Shown: positions 60,450 to 64,000 of the stretch, in pieces
Position numbering within the stretch: the stretch's first letter is position 1
Layout: each line of letters begins with the position of its first letter
NCBI RefSeq assembly: GCF_900095135.1
Contig: NZ_LT605205.1
Coordinates: 3,534,001 to 3,598,000, forward strand
Direction: 5' to 3'
Length of the DNA: 64,000 nt
Origin: Proteiniphilum saccharofermentans
GTDB lineage: Bacteria > Bacteroidota > Bacteroidia > Bacteroidales > Dysgonomonadaceae
Program-made: the position numbers and the translations under genes
The notes under the pieces: generated by a model
What the model saw: only the letters and a program-made list of their open reading frames with translations
Databases searched by the model: none
What the model was told of the DNA's origin: nothing

Positions 60450-62687
60450 ATGAAAGAAATAATATGCGTAACAACATATCCGCCCCGGGAATGTGGCATC
60501 GCCACTTTCTCGGATGATCTGATACGTGCCATTGAAGTGAAATTCGGCTCTTCTTTTACCGTAAAAGTTTGTGCTTTAGCATCGCAAAGCGAACAGCATA
60601 CGTATGGTGATAAAGTGAAGTATGTATTAAACACCTCGGAAGCTGCCGATTTCCCGGACATGGCTCGGAGAATAAATGAAGATCCGGATACGGAGATGGT
60701 ACTTATCCAGCACGAATTCGGCTTGTTTGCCGAACACGAAACAGCATTTTTGAAGTTCGCAGGCTTGATTAGAAAACCGCTTATTATTGTTTTTCATACC
60801 GTACTGCCCAATCCGTCGCCGGAGCAAAAAAAATACCTCAGACAACTTGCCCGCCGCTGTTCTGCGGTAATCGCAATGACACAGACATCGGCTGAGATAC
60901 TTGAAAAAGATTATGATATAGAACCCAATAAAATAAATATCATTCCACACGGGACCCATTTAGTATCGCACAAAGACAAAAAGAAACTGAAAGAAAAATA
61001 TAAAGTTACCGGACGCCGCATTCTTACTACTTTTGGATTGTTAAGTCCGGGCAAAAGCCTTGAAACTACCCTCGAAGCATTGCCGGACATTATAAAGGAA
61101 AACCCGACTGTGTTGTTCCTGATTATAGGAAAGACACATCCTACCATACTCAAAACAGTCGGGGAAGCTTATCGGGACATGCTGAAAGCGCGGGTCGTTG
61201 AGTTGGGACTGACGGATTATGTAAGATTTGTCAATCTCTATTTAGACCTTCCTGTTTTGTTGGAATATTTACAACTGACCGATGTTTACTTATTTACTTC
61301 GGCCGACCCGAACCAGGCCGTAAGCGGCACTTTCGTGTATGCTTTAAGCTGCGGGTGTCCTATTATCGCTACGCCTATACCGCATGCGCTGGAACTGCTG
61401 AAAGATAATTCGGGGTTGATTTTTGATTTTAAAAATTCTGGTCAACTGGCTAAAGCGACCAATAGATTACTGAAAAGTAAAAAATTGCGATCCGGGATGA
61501 GGATCGCCGGATTGCAGAAGACAGCCGAAACAGCATGGGAAAATACGGCTATTGCTTATACGCGGTTGTTTAATAAGGAACTCAAAAATGAGGAGACACT
61601 TATTTATTCGTTGCCTCCCGTCAACCCCGACCATATTAAAAGAATGAGCAGTTCTTTTGCAATGATCCAGTTCTCAAAGGGAAACCGTCCGGATATCCGT
61701 TCGGGTTATACCCTGGATGATAACGCACGTGCATTGGTAGCCTTGTGCCGGTTATATGTTGAAACGAAAGACGTGTCGTGCGAAAAATACATTAAGAAAT
61801 ACCTTGATTTCATCCGGTTTTGCCAGCAAGCGGATGGTACTTTTTTGAATTATGTAGATAAAGACCTTGCATTTACTGCTCAAAATGATGAAGATAAATT
61901 GGAAGACAGTAATGCCCGCGCCATTTATGCATTGGGTTATTTTATTTCACAGAGGGGGAAATTCCCGGATAGATGGACTGAAGATGCGATAGAGACCTTC
62001 GAACAAACATTTGATATGATTATGGGGATGAGATCCCCCAGAAGTATAGGGTTCGCTATAAAAGGTTTGTTTTATTTCCAGCGTACCTTTCCCGGTAGTG
62101 AAGTCATCAAACTTATTACTGTATTAGCTGAAAGGCTGACCAGCTGTTACCGGCAGAACCGTGAAGATAAATGGAAATGGTTTGAAGCTTACCTGACGTA
62201 TGATAACAGCATCCTTCCGGAGAGCCTGCTCTACGCATACCAGATAACCAAAAATAACATATACAGGAAAATAGCCGAGGAGTCTTTCCATTTTTTATTG
62301 GATAATATACTTATTACACAGCAGATAAAAGTTGTCTCCAATCAGGGATGGCTTCAAAAAGCGGTCAAAGGTAAAAGATATGGCGAACAGCCTATCGATA
62401 TAGCCGGTACCGTGATTGCACTGTCCGCATTTTATTCCGTATCCGGCCAGGAAGAATACCGGGAAAAGCAAAAAGTCGCTTTCAGCTGGTTTCTGGGAAA
62501 TAATCACCTTCACCAGATTATTTACAATCCGGTGACCGGAGGATGTTATGACGGACTGGAAGAACATAATGTTAATTTAAACCAGGGCGCGGAGTCGGCC
62601 GTATCTTATCTGATGGCAAGGCTTTGCATGAACGATAATCCGATCAATGAGACTGTAAAAAACACGCCTGGAATACGATCGCTATAA
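60450..62687 (+). CDS. GT4 glycosyltransferase fused to a C-terminal helical (alpha/alpha-barrel-like) domain
   Basis: 745 residues in two parts. Residues about 1-375 are a GT-B fold of family 4: ECGIATFSDDL at the start, HEFGLFA, PHGTHLVSHKDKKKL, FGLLSPGKSLE and FTSADPNQAVSGTFVYALSCGCPIIATPIPHALEL (the usual EX7E region is replaced by a related pattern). Residues about 395-745 are helical, with DDNARALVALCRLYVE, DSNARAIYALGYF and a repeating hairpin pattern as in six-hairpin glycosidase-like domains. It may synthesise and trim a glycan together with the GH130 enzyme. Cytoplasmic, no signal peptide. Confidence 0.85.
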   Translation: MKEIICVTTYPPRECGIATFSDDLIRAIEVKFGSSFTVKVCALASQSEQHTYGDKVKYVLNTSEAADFPDMARRINEDPDTEMVLIQHEFGLFAEHETAFLKFAGLIRKPLIIVFHTVLPNPSPEQKKYLRQLARRCSAVIAMTQTSAEILEKDYDIEPNKINIIPHGTHLVSHKDKKKLKEKYKVTGRRILTTFGLLSPGKSLETTLEALPDIIKENPTVLFLIIGKTHPTILKTVGEAYRDMLKARVVELGLTDYVRFVNLYLDLPVLLEYLQLTDVYLFTSADPNQAVSGTFVYALSCGCPIIATPIPHALELLKDNSGLIFDFKNSGQLAKATNRLLKSKKLRSGMRIAGLQKTAETAWENTAIAYTRLFNKELKNEETLIYSLPPVNPDHIKRMSSSFAMIQFSKGNRPDIRSGYTLDDNARALVALCRLYVETKDVSCEKYIKKYLDFIRFCQQADGTFLNYVDKDLAFTAQNDEDKLEDSNARAIYALGYFISQRGKFPDRWTEDAIETFEQTFDMIMGMRSPRSIGFAIKGLFYFQRTFPGSEVIKLITVLAERLTSCYRQNREDKWKWFEAYLTYDNSILPESLLYAYQITKNNIYRKIAEESFHFLLDNILITQQIKVVSNQGWLQKAVKGKRYGEQPIDIAGTVIALSAFYSVSGQEEYREKQKVAFSWFLGNNHLHQIIYNPVTGGCYDGLEEHNVNLNQGAESAVSYLMARLCMNDNPINETVKNTPGIRSL

Positions 62688-62750
62688 AACAATAGTCTAC
62701 TTCTGCAAAATAAAATATTATAATACAGCAAATAAGTCAAATTCTTTCCG

Positions 62751-62997
62751 TACCTTTGTATCTTAAGCAATTAAGTTCGTTATTGTATCTTTCTTTTCAA
62801 TGTTTTGCTCCGCCCCGGTTTGCGGATCTTTCCATCGTCAAAATCGACAACAAAATCAAATTTCTTGTTTATAACATTCACCTGTCGCGAGGGTGTACAG
62901 TGTATAGAGACTTACAAACGCTCGACGGTGATATTTCCTAAAGGAACAAAATAATAAATATGACATTTAAAGAATTAACTAATTAACAAAGAAAAGA
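62751..62997 (+). promoter_or_regulatory. Promoter and long leader of the RRM protein gene
   Basis: TACCTTTG (62751-62758) is a good -7 box; a -33 TTTG is not seen. The start codon at 62998 lies about 235 bases beyond the expected start, so the mRNA has a long 5' leader. A short reading frame inside (62756-62941) has no support. This covers the 310-base spacer after the GT4 gene. Confidence 0.45.
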
Positions 62998-63306
62998 ATG
63001 AACATTTACGTATCAAATTTAAATTTCAGCACAACAAGCGAGAGTCTACAGGAACTATTTGCGGCGTACGGTGAAGTAACCTCCGCTAAAATTATCACAG
63101 ACAGAGATACAGACAGATCGCGAGGTTTCGGTTTTGTTGAAATGTCTAACGACACAGAAGGTCAAAAAGCCATTGCCGAATTGAATGACACCGATTTTGA
63201 AGGAAAGACAATTACCGTAAACGTGGCACGCCCCAAGACCGAAAGAAACCAGGGTGGCTATAACAATCGTGGAGGTGGCGGTGGTTATAATAGAAATCGC
63301 TATTAA
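62998..63306 (+). CDS. RRM-domain RNA-binding protein
   Basis: 102 residues with one RNA recognition motif: RNP2 IYVSNL (residues 3-8) and RNP1 RGFGFVEM (42-49), ending in a Gly/Arg/Asn-rich tail (GGYNNRGGGGGYNRNRY). Such small RRM proteins in Bacteroidetes bind single-stranded RNA and are linked to post-transcriptional control; they may substitute for Hfq-like functions. A long leader and a strong terminator (63326-63363) frame the gene. Confidence 0.95.
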   Translation: MNIYVSNLNFSTTSESLQELFAAYGEVTSAKIITDRDTDRSRGFGFVEMSNDTEGQKAIAELNDTDFEGKTITVNVARPKTERNQGGYNNRGGGGGYNRNRY

Positions 63307-63325
63307 TCAAAATGATAAAGATCTC

Positions 63326-63363
63326 AAACGGGCAGTATAAAAGATTATATTGCTCGTTTTTTT
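63326..63363 (+). terminator. Intrinsic terminator after the RRM gene
   Basis: Arms AACGGGCAGTATA and TATATTGCTCGTT (13 pairs, two of them G-U), then a T-run of seven (63357-63363). 20 bases after the stop codon. Confidence 0.85.
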
Positions 63364-63490
63364 CAGAACTCGCATATCTGATCTAACACGGTTTGTTAAC
63401 CGTATAAATTCAGGTGTCACCCAGGTTTCCTATTAAAAAAAGGTTTTCTCCGTTTTAATTACTGATATCTGATGTTTGAACGAACAGGTA

Positions 63491-64000
63491 CTACCGGCTT
63501 TTCACAAATTTCAGTTCTGGGAGAATTATCTTCACCTCCGTATCCATATCCTGGTTTTTCCAATATACAATAAAGTTAACGTTAGCGGATTGGAGATTAT
63601 ATCCTTTTTGTAACAAAGGTTCCAATCGACTAGAACAAAAATGTTGTGAAAACTTTAATACCGGTCGATTCTGGAGGTTAAAGCAAGTATCCCCTTCAAC
63701 CCTCAATTCATCCCCACTGACCAACTTCTCCAGACTCCACTGCCTATTCATAAAATACCCCAGCCATACATCTTTGTGACTTAAATGGAGGCGCAGTTCA
63801 TCAGGTTGCCCATACATATCAAAATCCACCATTCTCTCTATCGATTCCATATTTATATTATTGAGATACGAACCGTTGAGATGAAGATAAAGATTTTGCT
63901 TTGCCCGGGTCATTGCCACATACAGTAATCGTTTTTCTTCATCGCCAGAAAGAACGAAATTTTCCAAAAGTAAAAAGATATTGTCAAATTCCTGTCCTTT
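63491..64000 (-). CDS. UvrD/Rep-type helicase, C-terminal end (5' beyond the window)
   Basis: The last 169 codons of a large helicase; the frame is open to base 64000, and the first visible residues are KGQEFDNIFLLLENF, then EEKRLLYVAMTRAKQNLYLHL, which correspond to UvrD motifs V and VI. The rest (to ILPELKFVKSR) is a helicase tail I do not recognise. Bacteroidetes have RecQ-like helicases with UvrD-like C-termini, so either a UvrD-type or such a fusion is possible. The first visible TTG (63967) is not the real start. Confidence 0.85.
   Translation of the reverse strand, partial: KGQEFDNIFLLLENFVLSGDEEKRLLYVAMTRAKQNLYLHLNGSYLNNINMESIERMVDFDMYGQPDELRLHLSHKDVWLGYFMNRQWSLEKLVSGDELRVEGDTCFNLQNRPVLKFSQHFCSSRLEPLLQKGYNLQSANVNFIVYWKNQDMDTEVKIILPELKFVKSR

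Noticed and set aside
62756-62941. 61-aa reading frame before the RRM gene
   Set aside because: It starts within the -7 box of the promoter, shows no domain or coding bias, and is better explained as leader RNA.

Overview
The window looks like a chromosomal segment of a Bacteroidales bacterium, probably a Dysgonomonadaceae/Porphyromonadaceae-type anaerobe. This rests on several things seen in the sequence: repeated promoter elements of the Bacteroidetes type (TTTG, about 19 bases, then TAnnTTTG), almost no Shine-Dalgarno sites, and family-specific genes (DUF5686, LysM plus periplasmic-binding fusion, PorT-like barrels, anti-sigma/barrel proteins, CTnDOT-like integrase, Bacteroidetes-type tyrosine ammonia-lyase). 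The genus is inference.

Layout. 1-3.1 kb: 3' part of an aryl-polyene/flexirubin-type operon (aromatic ammonia-lyase, ketoreductase, ketosynthase cut by the window edge). 3.1-35.7 kb: core genome. It holds an envelope protein, a U32 tRNA-modifying enzyme, a small ArsR-thioredoxin-DUF302 redox operon, a LysM/PBP and barrel pair, dnaB, a Fur/PerR-like regulator with katA, dsbD, mazG, threonine aldolase, metH, smpB, an ECF sigma/anti-sigma pair, sppA, lpxK, a purine nucleoside phosphorylase, thiL and tRNA-Phe.

35.8-41.2 kb: an AT-rich island directly downstream of tRNA-Phe, with a tyrosine recombinase, two HTH proteins, a possibly shortened nucleotidyltransferase-like gene, a 47-aa ORF, an AbiE toxin-antitoxin pair and a remnant of an ATPase/DUF234 gene. 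Two promoters here share an identical TAGCTA-N4-TAGCTA geometry, and a 25-bp-arm inverted repeat precedes abiE. 41.3-45.2 kb: adenine deaminase, a sugar-efflux-like MFS transporter and PlsC.

45.3-54.2 kb: an unstable accessory stretch with HipBA-type genes, two IS4-family elements of identical length (1311 bp), an IS30-family element, a truncated GNAT gene, an ArsR regulator with matching palindromes nearby, a 29-bp tandem repeat, a MazG-like protein and Tag. The second IS4 element splits a nitronate monooxygenase gene, with a perfect 9-bp target duplication and an exactly restorable frame.

54.3-63.4 kb: a block of stress-type genes on the + strand (one tiny gene on -): an AraC-like regulator, several very small lysine-rich or membrane proteins, succinate-semialdehyde dehydrogenase, a GlsB/YeaQ protein, an alpha/beta hydrolase, a GH130/GT4 carbohydrate pair and an RRM RNA-binding protein with a long leader. 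The window ends inside a helicase gene. No rRNA genes or CRISPR arrays were seen. A dispersed intergenic repeat built around AAGCAAGCTTG occurs at three loci.
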